NCBI GenBank assembly: GCA_027924585.1
Contig: BSBM01000827.1
Coordinates: 682,001-746,000, forward strand
Reading direction: 5' to 3'
From: Larix kaempferi
Lineage: Eukaryota > Streptophyta > Pinopsida > Pinales > Pinaceae
Length of the DNA: 64,000 bases
This document shows positions 31,361 through 42,245 of the stretch, in pieces. Position 1 is the stretch's first letter. Each line of letters begins with the position of its first letter. The notes under the pieces are model-generated. The model was not told where the DNA came from and made no database searches. It saw only the letters and a list, made by a program, of their open reading frames with translations. Both the position numbers and the translations under genes were made by a program.

Positions 31361-34250
31361 TGGACAGAAAGAAACTACCCAGGAAGCAAATGTAGCAGGT
31401 GATGTGTTACAAGATGCTTTGATTCTTGCATTAGATAATACTAGTGATTATTGGGTAGTAGATTCAGGGGCTTCATGTCATGCTACACCCCATAGGAAAT
31501 ATTTTCATGATTATGTTCCAGGCGATTTTGGACATGTTTTATTAGGTGATGATGAGCCATGTAAAATTGTTGGAATGGGTAAGGTATGGATAAAATTTAA
31601 GAATGGAACTGATTGGCTTTGAAAGATGTAAGGCATATTCCTGCTATGAAAATAAATCTGATCTCAACAAGCTAGTTGGGACATGGCGACTGTCTATCTA
31701 CATTTGGAGAAATGTGGTGGAAGATTACTAAAGGACCAATGGTGATAGCAAAAGGAGACGGGGTAGGTACGTTGTATTTATGTCCTCATAATACTGACTA
31801 TTCTATCTCTTTAGCTTCCACATGAACAAATAAAACATTGTGGCATCATAGGATTGACCACATGAGTGAGAAGGGGATGCAGATTATCCACTCAAGGAAT
31901 TTGCTGCCAGATTTGAAGTAGGTAAGTTTGGAATTCTGTGAAAACTGTGTTTATGGAAAACAAAAGAGAGTCAGATTTCTCAGGGTTGGGAAACAAAAGA
32001 AGAATGAAAAGTTAGAGATTGTGCATACAGATGTATGGGGACCAACTTAGGTACAATCTCTTGGTGGCTCTCATTATTATGTTACATTTATTGATGATGC
32101 AACTAGGAAAACTTGGGTTTATTGAATTAGACATAAATCTGATGTGTTTTCTACTTTTAAGAAGTGGAAAGCTTTGGTTGAGAATGAGACAAGAAAAATG
32201 TTGAAGTGTCTCAGATCTGATAATGGAGGTGAGTACTACGGCAAGGAGTTTGATAGTTACTGTTCATACCATGGGATTTGTAGAGAGAAGACAATCCCAT
32301 GAACACCAAAAGAAAGTGGTGTGTCTAAAAGGATGAACAGAATGATCATGGAGTGTGCAAGGTGTATGAGATTGCATGTAGGGTTGCCCTTACAGTTTTG
32401 GGCAAATGTTGTAAATACTGTTGTTTATTTAATAAACAAAGGGCCTTCAAGTGCTTTGGATGGTGGTATTCCAGAGGAGGCATGGACATGTAAAAAGGTA
32501 AACTACTCATTTCTGAGAACGTTTGGATGTGAAGCATTTGTCCATATTGATAAAGAAAATAAAACAAAGCTTAAAGCTAAATCCAAGAAATGTACCTTTA
32601 TTGGATATGGGGTTGATGATTTTGGTTATCGTTTATGGGATTATGAAAATAACAAAATCATTAGGAGTAGAGATGTGATATTCAATGAAAATTCCAGGTA
32701 TAAAGATTAGTTGCCGGGAAAGAAACAGGAAAAAGAAAAGATAGAGTACACAGTACTTGATGAAATTGAAGAAAATGAAGTTCCAAAGGTGCCAAAAAAA
32801 CAACAAAAGCAGCAAGTACCTGAAACTCCTGCAACTGCAAGAAGATCTACCAGGTTAAGTAGACTAACTGAACGATACTTTCCTTCAATGTATTATTTAT
32901 TGATGACTGATTCTGGTGAACCAGAATGTTATGAAGAAGCAATGCAGGTGGAAACTAGAAAGAAGTAGGAGCAAGGCATGAACGAGGAGATGGACTCATT
33001 GGTAGGAAACCAGACTTGGGATTTGGTTCAGTTTCCTGCTGATAAAAGAGCATTGCAGAACAAATGGATTTACAGGTTGAAATAAGAATAAGGAGGTAAG
33101 AAGTGGTACAAGGCGAGACTTGTTGTAAAGGGGTTTGCACAGAATAAAGGTATAGATTTTGATGAAATATTTTATCCTGTTGTTAATATGAATTCAATTA
33201 AGACTATTTTAAGTCTAGTGGTAGAAAATTTGCATCTTGAACAGTTAGATATAAAAACAACTTTTCTCCATGGGGATTTGGAGGAAGAGATATATATGCA
33301 ACAGCCACAAGGGTATGAGGTCAAAGGGAAGGAGAATTTGGTATGCAGGTTGAAGAAGAGATTGTATGGCTTGAAGCAAGCTCCAAGGCAGTGGTATTTA
33401 AAATTTGAAAGCTTTATGACAGAACAGGGTTATAGTAGATGTCATTCTGACCACTGTGTTTATTTCAAGAATCTAGACAATGAAATATATATTATCTTGT
33501 TATTGTATGTGGATGACATGCTTGTTGCAGGGTCTAACATGTAGGACATAAATGTGCTCAAAAGGAAGTTAGCCAATTCATTTGCGATGAAGGATTTGGG
33601 TGTTGCAAAGCAAATCCTTGGTATGATAATAACGAGAGACAGGAAAAATCGCAAATTGACATTGTCTCAGAGTGAGTACATTCAAAAGGTGTTGGAGAGG
33701 TTCAAAATGCAGAATGCAAAACTAGTAAGTACACCTTTGGCCAGCCATTTCAATCGAAGTAAGGAAATGTGTCCCAAGAGACAGGAAGAGATAGATTACA
33801 TGTCCAAGATTCCCTACCAATCAGTAGTTGGCAGCTTGATGTATGCCATGGTGTGCACAAGACCAGATATTGCACAAGCAGTGGGAGTTGTGAGAAGATA
33901 TATGAACAATCCAGGTAAAGAACATTGGAAGGAAATACAGTGGGTTCTTAGGTATTTGAGAGTTACTACCACTCATGCATTATGTTTTGGAGGTTCAGAC
34001 ACTGTTCTACAGGGATATGTCGATGTAGATATGGCAGGTGATAAGGATAGCAGGAGGAGCACTATAGGTATGTGTTTACTGTAGGTGGAACAACAGTAAG
34101 TTGGATTTTGAAACTGCAAAAGGTTGTTGCACTTTCAACAATGGAAGCAGAGTATGTTGCTGTTACAGAGGCTAGTAAAGAGATGATATGGTTGCAGAGG
34201 TTTATGGAGGAATTGTGTAAGAAGTAGAAGGATAGAAGGTTGTATAGTGA
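31361..34250 (+). pseudogene. pol: Pol of D: protease, integrase, reverse transcriptase, RNase H
   Basis: Domains in order: protease with VVDSGASCHATPHRKYF (about 31455); integrase zinc region LWHHRIDHMSEKGMQ and CENCVYGKQ (31840-31960); core with IVHTDVWGP, SDNGGEY and the Glu-bearing PKESGVSKRMNR; the LRTFGCEAFVHI and KKCTFIGYG segments after it; RT with QLDIKTTFLHGDLEEEIYM, YGLKQAPRQWY and the catalytic YVDD (LLLYVDDMLVAG, about 33510); RNase H with STIGMCLL and TMEAEYVAVTEASKEMIW (about 34140). Stops interrupt it at about 20 places and several coincide with conserved Trp or Gln positions. The domain order is that of Ty1/copia, probably the Tork side by its motifs, which I hold loosely. 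Confidence 0.93.
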
Positions 34251-34540
34251 CAACTAGAGTGCCATTCATCTTGCAAAGAAATCAACATTCCATTATAGGA
34301 CTAAACATATATAGCTCAAGTACCATTTCATACGCTCTGTTCTGGAAGATGAACTGTTGAAGCTGGAAAAGATACACACTAGTTAGAATCCTGTAGACAT
34401 GTTCAAAAAGGTAGTGACCAGAGAGAAACTGAGTTCCTGCTCGGTTTCAGTTGGCCTTCTAGCGTGAAGGTGAATGTGAGAAATTTCCCAAGTTCAAGGT
34501 CCAACAAGTACAATAGTGGTGGAGTTGCTGTGATCAGTCT

Positions 34541-34553
34541 CCAAGTGAGAGAT
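34541..34553 (+). promoter_or_regulatory. Polypurine tract of D
   Basis: CAAGTGAGAGAT lies directly before the right LTR start TGTTGG. The segment 34251-34540 before it continues decayed RNase H and 3' untranslated sequence. Confidence 0.65.
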
Positions 34554-35063
34554 TGTTGGTTATGGAGCCTGATATTCCAGTGTCATAGATGATGATCGGG
34601 CATGTTTGGTTATGATCCCGACACGATCTCCAGGGGGTCCGGGGGAGTGCAGAGAAGGGGGTTCGGGGGCGAAGCCCCCGAGAAATTTTTTTGGGCTATT
34701 TCGCCAACATATTTCAGGCCCATGGTTTTGGGTAACCCGTGGTATTTTCCCATTGTATTTCCCTTATAAAAGAAAGACATTGTAACACAGATAGGGTTGA
34801 TGTATTAGGTATTATGCATTGTAAAGATCTCTGATATCGAAAGAGAGACTGTGAGACAGTGAAGAGGAAGTGCAGCGGTTGTGCTGCAGGTTGTATCCCT
34901 TCACTTTGATGGATGGTATAATAATAAGGACTTGCAATTTCAGTGTGGATGTAGCACATCTTGGGTGAACCACGATATATTGTGTCTCTCTTGTAATGTG
35001 TATGTGTGATTATATATGCATTTGTGTTTATAGTCATTGCTCTGCGTTCCTATTTTTCTAACA
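34554..35063 (+). repeat. 3' LTR of D
   Basis: It is 510 bp with termini TGTTGG and CTAACA and an intact CTTATAAAAG TATA box near 34765. It matches the left LTR over its whole length with scattered differences. Confidence 0.93.
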
Positions 35064-35396
35064 ACCTTCTAGTATACTGTCCACCCAAAAGTTGACTACT
35101 CGCGAGAGTGGACTATCTACTTCTTTAAGCCTCTGAATAAGCTTTGGATTCCACTCGGTAGGTGCTCCTTCTTCGATACAGTTCTTTCTCTCTACGAGTC
35201 TTGATAACCACTCGTGCAACTCATTTCCAAAACTTGCCCAAAAAATTTCGTGAATATACTTCCACAGGTATTTATTTAACCAATCTACATCAGAGAGATG
35301 CAGATGTTTATTCTCCTTTCTTGCAAAATCTCTTTCTGTCTTGTCCACCCAGTTCCATATTTCTTTCTTGTTTGGATGCCAGTTTTCAGTACTCAT
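35064..35396 (-). pseudogene. Pre-gag ORF of C, N-terminal part
   Basis: ATG at 35396, about 30 bp after the LTR, starts MSTENWHPNKKEIWNWVDKT. The frame runs open to the D insertion through HEWLSRLVERKNC and NFWVDSILEG and resumes at 29994. The joined product is about 160 residues, rich in Trp, Leu and charged residues, without zinc knuckle or catalytic motif I can recognise. Homologues lie in the same place, between LTR and gag, in G (40496-40865) and E (41697-42214). It could be a Gag N-terminal accessory protein, a leader peptide or an unknown accessory; nothing in the sequence decides. Confidence 0.75.
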
Positions 35397-35407
35397 CACC
35401 AATTCAA

Positions 35408-35426
35408 GCGTGGAAACGGAACCATT
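35408..35426 (-). promoter_or_regulatory. Probable primer-binding site of C
   Basis: Directly after the LTR end the minus strand reads AATGGTTCCGTTTCCACGC. The equivalent site in E is AATGGTTTCGTTGCTGGGA, close to the TGGCGCCGTTGCCGGGG primer site (tRNA-Asp type) found in Tat/Athila-like elements. The match is partial. Confidence 0.5.
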
Positions 35427-36957
35427 TGTTGGCTGCTTATACTATTCTTGAGGTTTTCTAGAAAGACCCAGGTTCTGTGCGGTTCATGGAACCAACAAAA
35501 CCCCCTTTTCACCGGCCCTTTCGGCAATAGTTTGTGAGCAGACTGAGGTCTCATTCGAGGCGAAGTTGATGGGGAGGTTGCGGAATCAGGTTTCCACAAC
35601 TAGGAGATGAGAGCTTAACATACTAGTGAGCAGCGTGCTACAGGACTCGTGCTACAAACTGGGGACTGTGCGAAGTTCACTTTCCTCGCGGGTAATGTTT
35701 ATACAATGGTGCATCCAAAGGACTGCGTGGATCGGGATGGTTCTTCGACAACATGACAGCGCCACAGAGACTACGCTTCCTCTTCGGTACTTAACCACTT
35801 TAATGGATTTTACCTAGTGTAATTTATGCATTAAACAACATAATGGTTTGCAAGCCTTGCTAACTTATACACTATAACAACAACACTGTAACTGCGCACT
35901 TCCGGTGTTGCACTCAAGGAATCACACTATTTAGACTTCGCTGGCTAAGTGTTTACCCGATTAACTTATGCATTCATATGACTTAGAAATACTGGTGCAT
36001 TCGACATTCATTCATACATGTCGTTACTTAACATATCATTCCCATCTTTTATCCTTATGGCGAATACATATAAAAGCAAGAACACATGCATTCACAAACA
36101 ATATATTAACCATTCACATAAGAAAATACATAGATATCAATGTATAGTCAATCACATAACATAGAATTTAACGTGGTTCACCCCCAGGATGGGAGCTACA
36201 TCCAAAGGAACTGTTGTTATATTATTATGTGAACGACACAACAGTTCCAGTCTGCGCACTCAGCTGCAAACTCGCTTCTCTCTCGGTAGGTCATTGCGCA
36301 CGCAGCTGCAGAGCCTTTTACAATCATCTCTCATTAGAGATCGATATTCAACATTTCTCAATAGAAGATTAACCCTTTCCCTTACAAAATTTCCCTTTAT
36401 ATAGAGATCGTGCCCATAGGTCATGTCTATTATAATGCATAGGCCAAAAACCCTTAGGTTACAAAATGGTGCAGTTACCCCTCGACTCATCATGTCGCAG
36501 TCGACAGCTGCTTTACATGCTTCTGGCCATTTTGCTGGACCACTTGCAGCTCGCACGCCCTTCTGACATCCGTAGCCTTAACAAAATGATTATACTGCAT
36601 CGTGGCGTGTCGCTTTTCGTCCCTCTGACCTGCTTGTGGCTGTCGTATTTGTGGCTTAGCTTATAACTGTTTTCCGCCATTCTCTTGAAAGGTCGCTTTC
36701 ATCTTCCTTCATGTTGCTCCATACCCATTCCCGGGAATCAAGGATTCGCTTACCCAAACAAGTCTCTTCGTAGCTCGACCTTTTCTTACCTTCTTTACTC
36801 AAAATAGGTTCTCTACTGGCACTGTGCTGTGCTACCATTTCGCAGAGCTGGAACATACCCGTACGGTTCTTACCCTGCCTATACTGTGCTGCGCTCAACT
36901 TTGAAGCTCCCCAAAAATGTCTTGCAAAAAAATTCCTTACTTGGGCCAGGCCCAACA
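35427..36957 (-). repeat. 5' LTR of C
   Basis: It is 1531 bp with TG...CA termini and is homologous to 18425-19943 throughout. Right flank AAAGT. Confidence 0.92.
36395..36404 (-). promoter_or_regulatory. TATA box in the C 5' LTR
   Basis: CTATATAAAG on the minus strand, conserved in the other LTR at 19379-19388. It is the likely core promoter of C, about 555 bp inside the LTR. Confidence 0.65.
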
Positions 36958-37037
36958 AAAGTTGTAGGATCCAAGAAGTGGGAGTTGTTTACAACCCTCA
37001 TAAAGTCCCATTCCTCTCTGATTGGGTATGAAGAGGA
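36958..37037. other. Short unassigned stretch between C and a LINE
   Basis: Eighty bases with no recognisable feature other than AAAGT, the right target duplication of C, at its start. Confidence 0.4.
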
Positions 37038-37064
37038 TTTTTTTTTTCCAAGAAAAAAAAGTAT

Positions 37065-37072
37065 CTTTATTC
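37065..37072 (-). terminator. Poly(A) signal of the LINE
   Basis: Minus strand GAATAAAG lies about 20 bp before the terminal A-run, as expected for a polyadenylated LINE transcript. Confidence 0.6.
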
Positions 37073-37215
37073 CATTTAGAGAAAAAATACATTCTTCAGT
37101 GCCTTTCGACTTCGGCAAGAGCCTGAGATAAAGTCTAGTGATCTGAAAAAGTCATACAGACAAAAAAACAAAATTTTGATCCTATAGGATCATGAAATGC
37201 TTCACAGTATTCAAA

Positions 37216-39073
37216 TCATAGTTCTGCATAAGGAATGGTCTGTTTATTAACAATAATGCTTAAGTGGAGAGCCTCGACATGAATTAGTAACCCTCGCTTA
37301 GACATAGAGTCAACTTCCATATTGAACTCGTGCCAAGTGTGAAAGAACGAGACAGAGTGAAAGGACTCCCTCACGATTTTCATTTGTTTTACCAGATACA
37401 AAATACCTCCATGAGAAATTTTAGAAAGCCCCTGTAGAGATTTGATCACTAGCTCAGAATCACCCAAGATCTACAAGTTGAGAATATTCCTCCTGAAATC
37501 CATCTTTAAGAGAAAATATAGTACTTTAAACTCTACTTGATTGTTGGTTGCATAGCCCAAACCACCCCATCCTTTGAAATAATGATGAGGGCCTTGAAAC
37601 ATAATGAATCCAAAACAACTAACCAAATTATGATCTTGGATAGCCCTGTCAAAGAAATCCCAAGGCCTGCCTTTATCAATCATTGAGGCCACAAGTGTTC
37701 TGTATGTAATGGGAGTATGCTTCAGATTGTATGCATCGAATAATACAACAGCTTGGGATGCTACCTCGCGACTAGAAATATAATTATCTTTGAATATGGA
37801 CGTATTTCTGGCCAAATAAACCCCCCAAGATACAACGATAGGGAGGCTCTTGAACACCTTATTTCCTCTCGAACTAAAGAACGCCTGAAAACAAAGATCA
37901 ACAGAAGGTTCATTCCACAGAACAGGGCATCCTGTCATTCTTCCTACCCCCCCCCAAACAAACCTGACAAATGAACACAGAACAAAAATATGCAGTACAA
38001 ATTCCTCTGCCTTTCTACACAAGTAACAAATCCCAGGGCCCTGGAAGCTGAAACATTGTAGTTTATCCCAAGTTAAAACTTTGTTTGTCAACATTATCCA
38101 GAAATGAAGAATACTCTTAGGAGGGATTTTAATCTTCTAGATCTCCTTCCACCACCACTGGGGTTGAATATTACCCGAAAATAAAGATGAATATCCAAAC
38201 CTAGCACTATAATCTCCACCTGAAGGATTGTAGCTCCAACAGAGCTCATCCTCATCCCAAATGAGAATAACATGACCTTATGTCAGCATAGAGATGAAAG
38301 AATCCTAGCTGAAACGCCAAGTACCTGTTAAAACAAGATACTTTGCCCCCAATCAATCCTGTCGCCAAATGTTGTTTCCCAGAGACTTACTAATCCTGTT
38401 CAAAGTGGCATATCCCTGGCTTTGAAGAGGTGCAATGAGACCATCTGACAACAAACACTCATTGGAGAGACCGAAAATGGCATCTTTCCCAATCTGCACC
38501 AACTGACCATTTCCTACCTTCCAATCCAAATGAAACTCCAAGACGTTAAAAGAAGAAGATAACGCTTTCAATTGGTTAGATCATAGTGATACAATTTTTT
38601 CCCTTCTTCTATTACAATCCGTCATAGAATCCAGAGCTATATACTTAGCTACCAAAATCTTCTTATATAGATTATCCTTCTACAAGAAATTCCAAAGGTT
38701 TTTGGCAGTCAAAGCCTTATTAAAAAGAAAGATATTCTTCAGCCCCCACCCTCCCAAACCCTTGGGGGCTGCTAAGACCTTCCATTTCACATGATGAAAA
38801 GAATGCCCATCCCTATCATTTCTCCATAAAGTTAAAGAAAATATTTCTAATCGAATGCAGAGTACTTACATGAATTTTAGCCAACAGATGCCAATAGACC
38901 GAAATAGCTTCGAGGATATATTTTACTAAAACCAATCTACCTCCCCTAGAAAGCCAATGATTACACCAAAAAGAAAATTTTCCAACTACTCGCTCAACAA
39001 GCCAGATCCAATCCTTAATCCCGTATTTGTTAGGTTTTAATATGAATCCCAAATAGGGGATACCCTCTTCCAT
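37216..39073 (-). pseudogene. LINE ORF2 C-terminal part: RT end, zinc segment, RNase H
   Basis: At 39073-38816 the frame has YLGFILKPNKYGIKDWIWLV and CNHWLSRGGRLVLVKYILEA, hallmark C-terminal RT sequences of plant L1-type LINEs. After a frameshift the zinc-binding segment appears at about 38090-37960 (VLTWDKLQCFSF, CYLCRKAEEFVLHIFVLC). RNase H follows: GLGYATNNQVEFKVLYFLLK, LGDSELVIKSLQG and EFNMEVDSMSKRG hold three of the acidic residues. A TAG near 37469 splits the RNase H frame. It ends at a stop near 37216. Inactive remnant. Confidence 0.85.
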
Positions 39074-39075
39074 AG

Positions 39076-39163
39076 TGTGGCACTAGTATGGAAAATGATT
39101 ATTCCAAAATCCCCGGTCACCCACCTAATCTTCCAGCACATACAAATCCGATTTCACAATTCT
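39076..39163. other. Short unassigned stretch
   Basis: Nothing recognisable between the LINE truncation point and the LTR of G. Confidence 0.3.
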
Positions 39164-40465
39164 TGTTGGGCATGTCCCAAGTGGCATAGTTTTGAAAATG
39201 CGAAGTCTAAGCATGACGCAGTTTTGGTGATGCACAGATCCAACGCAACAACTATTTTTGGAAAAGAATATAAGTAAAGTGAGGTCCAACAATGACCTAT
39301 ATTGGTTAAGCGATTCCGCAGAATCTCGGAAGCAAGGTAAAGAATGGCGCATAATCGAAGGAAAGAAACCTATCAGCCAGAGTGATGGAAACCGTTAGAG
39401 GCAAAATGGTGGGGCAACAACGACAAAAAAGACAAAGTGGCGGAAAGGGACATGCCACTATGCAGTTAGAACCGTTCCGTGAGGATTGCAGCTTTTAGAA
39501 GGGATCACATCCAGGAGTGGCACAGAAGGGCGGCTAGAGGCGAGTGGAGCAGCCGTCTACTACAATAGGCCGGGTTAGCGGGGTAACTGCACCATTTTTG
39601 GTACTATAGGGTTTTGGCCCATACTCATTGTAAAGACGTGACCTGCAGACACGATCTATAAAAGGTGCAATTTTGTAAGGGAAGGGTTGATTTTTGATCT
39701 CTCATAGTATGGATTTTTGTTGATCTCTGTTGGGTCTTTCAAAGACTAAGTATTGTAAAGAGTTCCTGCAGCTGCGTGCACAAAGACCTATTGTAGAGAG
39801 AAGAGTCTGTAGCTGAGTGCGCAGGCTGGAACTGTTGAACTCTTCCCATTAATATAAAAAACAGTTCCTGTGGAAGTAGATCCCATCCGGGGGGTGAACC
39901 ACGTAAATAAGTGTGTTATGTGCTTGAATGAGTGTGATTGTGTATACTTATGTTTATGTTTACATTCATACTTACACTTCTGTATGTTCATGCTTTTATA
40001 TGTATTTCATGTGTATGATCAATGAGAATAATATGTTAAGTATGGAACATGTATGAATGAATGCACAAGTATTTCAGAATATGTTGAATGCATAAGTAAT
40101 AGGAATAACACTAAGTTAGCAAAGCCTGTAATTTGTGTGATTGTTAAGAAGTAGCGCAGTCTAGAGTTGCGCTGTCCTATTGTTTAAGTGGTCATTTTGA
40201 AGTGCACAGTCCCAGTGTGCGCTATAGTATGAGAGGTAGACACGAAGTAGGTGTAACTTCGTGTAGTTCACCAGTATGTTAACCGTGCATCACCTGATTA
40301 TAGAAACCTACTTCTGTAATCCCCCATAACTTCGCCTCGGGTGAGACCTCAGTCTGTTCGTAGAGTATTGCTGAAAGGGCCGGTGAAGAAGGGTTTTGTT
40401 GGACCACAACTGTGCAGAACCTGGGTCAATATAAGAGAGTTAAACAATGAGGTTCATACCCAACA
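39164..40465 (+). repeat. 5' LTR of G
   Basis: About 1302 bp, from TGTTGGGC to CATACCCAACA. It shares with the C LTRs the GCGCAGGCTGGAACTGTTG region and the AACCTGGGT...CCAACA end. It is more diverged from C than the two C LTRs are from each other. Confidence 0.8.
39656..39665 (+). promoter_or_regulatory. TATA box in the G LTR
   Basis: CTATAAAAGG occurs in the U3 part at a position comparable to the TATA box of C. Confidence 0.55.
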
Positions 40466-40495
40466 AATGGTTCCATTTCCGCGTTTGAACTGGTG

Positions 40496-40865
40496 ATGTG
40501 TTCTGAATATTGGAATCCCGAGAGAACATAAATACATCAATGGGTGGATAGTATAGAAAATAAGTTTGCAAGGAAGGACAACAAACATCCATGTTTCTCT
40601 AATGAAGAATGGATGTAGAGATACCTATATTCTGATATTTACGAAATTTTCTTCGCATTCTTCAACAACGACCTATATGAGTGGTTGTCAAGACTAGCAG
40701 AACAAAAAAATTGTTATCAGGGTGGAGAACCTACGGTGTGGACTCCAAAACTGGTTCAGAGACTTAAAGCAGTGGATAGCCCAATATCAAGAGCAGTAGA
40801 CTTCTGGTTCGATAGCGTACTAGAAGGCTACGTTACAGAATTTGCTGTGGAAACTATTGGTAGGC
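40496..40865 (+). pseudogene. Pre-gag ORF of G, interrupted and truncated
   Basis: ATG at 40496 lies about 30 bp after the LTR as in C. Conceptual translation matches C: YWNPER, IENKFARKDNKHPCFSNEEW, LYEWLSRLAEQKNCYQGGEP, VQRLKAVDSPISRAVDFW and DSVLEGYVTEFAVET. Two stops lie in the first third. It ends at the G/E border. The reading frame is more conserved than expected for random drift, since most differences from C are conservative residues. Confidence 0.75.
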
Positions 40866-41693
40866 GGGTTTGGATAGGCCAGCTATGCAACATCGCGGAT
40901 GCTACACAAGGTCAAATATGCCGTGCAAGGAGGAAAAATGCACACAAGTCAGAAATGAAATTATTTTATGTATTTTTGGGTCATTTTGGACCGCATTGTG
41001 TGGGTTAGGGTCATTCTTTTGTAGATCTTGTTAAGAAGTAGTTAGGCGGTTGTCTAAGTGGACCATGAATATAAAGGATCAAGCCTATAAATAGATGTAG
41101 AATTGCAAGTGTTAGGATAATTGGTATCATGATAATAGAAGAATACGGCATGTTTTGTTTCGGATATTGATCTTGGTCTTTTGAATCTGGGTATGCGACA
41201 GAAGAACTGTGTTGATGTATCTATATTTTGTTGCGAAGGTTAATACTATGTGATGGAGCTTGAGCAGGATCATTGTGTCTTTTCCTATTTCCCTGTTATG
41301 AATGTGATATGTACCTGCGATATGAATATGTGAATGATGCAATGTTTCCTTGCTTCAATTGATGTTTTACTATTAGATCTATTGTGCATTGATGCTTCTG
41401 TTAATGATGAGATCTGTTGAATGATGATGCGATTATGTTTGATGCATACACTGAATAGTTATATTTTTTAAACAATGCCGCACTAAGTTGATAAGTAGAT
41501 GCACAAGGTCCTCCTTGATTCGGCGGAAACGTGGTTCCATCAGCTCTCCCTCGAACATCTCGGGTGAGACTTCATCTACTCTGCAAGTGTTGCTGGACAG
41601 GGTAAAACCTATCTGGGCCGGTTCTCAGGGAGATCGTGGTGGTTTAGGTGTTGACAGAGTGAGGAACCCATGTCGATTGGGTTTTTGTCAACA
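40866..41693 (+). repeat. 5' LTR of E (left end approximate)
   Basis: It ends GTTTTTGTCAACA at 41693 before the primer site. A TATA box CTATAAATAG is at 41085-41094. The start is set where homology of G to C stops and may be off by tens of bases. No second E LTR is in the window for comparison. Confidence 0.6.
41085..41094 (+). promoter_or_regulatory. TATA box in the E LTR
   Basis: CTATAAATAG, a good plant TATA match, about 600 bp before the LTR end. Confidence 0.55.
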
Positions 41694-41713
41694 AATGGTT
41701 TCGTTGCTGGGAC
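41694..41713 (+). promoter_or_regulatory. Primer-binding site of E
   Basis: AATGGTTTCGTTGCTGGGAC follows the LTR directly and resembles the tRNA-Asp-type site TGGCGCCGTTGCCGGGG of Tat/Athila-like elements, with several mismatches. Confidence 0.5.
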
Positions 41714-42214
41714 CCTACCGTGAATTGGAGGGAGGACATGTTGTGGCATCTGATGAAATCGGAAACTCAAGATTGGTTCGACCAAAAGTTGCGAGAGTTT
41801 GTTGAGAAAGAGAATCAGAACCCTGGATTGACAACAAATAGGTGGTTGGCAAGGTATATACATGACGGTCCACATGAGTATTTTTTATGTGAATTCCCGG
41901 TCATCTTGTATGAATGGTTGGCATAATTGACCTTTCGCAAGGTAGATTTCCAAGGCGATGAGCCAACGTCCTGAACCCCGGATGATCCAGGATTTGCAGG
42001 AGGTAGAAAACAGAGCATCTCGTGTTGTTGAAGTCTGGATTGATAGTATATTGGAGGGATATATCACTGAGTTTGTGGTCGACACAACAGAATCTTATAG
42101 TGAAGCTGAAAGGGAATTCTTCAACGGATTGAGAGGTAGGTTCATGTTGTCGTTGCAATTGTCCATTGAGATGCTCATCTGTGAAAAGGGCATACTGAAG
42201 ATGAACCTTGAGTA
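41697..42214 (+). pseudogene. Pre-gag ORF of E, one stop/frameshift
   Basis: Conceptual translation matches the C and G pre-gag ORFs: DWFDQKLREFVEKENQNPG, LARYIHDGPHEYFLCEFPV and LYEWLA, then a TAA at about 41924. After a shift the frame resumes at about 41958 with MIQDLQEVENRASRVVEVW, IDSILEGYITEFVVDTTESY, EREFFNGLRGRF and CEKGILKMNLE before TAA at 42213. It covers the whole length of the ORF including the C-terminus, which in C ends in the equivalent place. B is inserted 31 bp after the stop. Confidence 0.78.
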
Positions 42215-42240
42215 AAAGAACCCTAGTGGGCGAGGCTGTG

Positions 42241-42245
42241 GATAC
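42241..42245. repeat. Target-site duplication of B, left
   Basis: GATAC directly before the LTR; the same five bases follow the other LTR at 49908-49912. Confidence 0.9.

Larger units (their letters stand above)
29995..35063 (+). mobile_element. Ty1/copia retrotransposon D nested in C
   Basis: Two 510-bp LTRs (29995-30504 and 34554-35063) flank an iMet primer site, a gag frame and a pol with the order protease, integrase, RT, RNase H, which defines Ty1/copia. The left LTR starts AGTTGG where the right has TGTTGG. The flanks are CACAA and ACCTT, so no target duplication survives. The flanking C sequence rejoins within one codon of the pre-gag ORF (SILEG / FVTEF), confirming an insertion. Many stops make it inactive and fairly old. 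Confidence 0.95.
18425..36957 (-). mobile_element. Ty3/gypsy retrotransposon C (about 13.5 kb without the nested element D)
   Basis: The 1519-bp and 1531-bp LTRs both run TGTTGGCTGC to GCCCAACA. Outside them are GAAGT (left) and AAAGT (right), a target duplication with one mismatch. On the minus strand the order is LTR, primer site, pre-gag ORF, gag, PR, RT, RNase H, integrase, a spacer, a long extra ORF, polypurine tract, LTR. PR-RT-RH-IN order makes it Ty3/gypsy; the DLGS protease motif, large LTRs and extra 3' ORF recall the Tat/Athila branch, which is inference. Every coding region has stops. D is inserted in the pre-gag ORF. Confidence 0.93.
37038..39075 (-). mobile_element. 5'-truncated LINE (non-LTR retrotransposon) fragment
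   Basis: On the minus strand it holds the end of a reverse transcriptase ORF, a zinc-binding segment, an RNase H domain, a 3' untranslated region with AATAAA, and an A10 tail (T-run 37038-37047). No LTRs bound it. Loss of the 5' part is the usual result of target-primed integration. I could not identify a target duplication. Confidence 0.85.
39164..40865 (+). mobile_element. Gypsy element G: 5' LTR and pre-gag ORF only
   Basis: An LTR related to that of C (TGTTGGGCATGTCCCAAGTGG against TGTTGGGCCTGGCCC) is followed by a primer-site-like AATGGTTCCATTTCCG and a pre-gag ORF. The homology to C ends at about 40865, where the next element starts. No gag or pol of G follows, so it is truncated. Confidence 0.8.
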
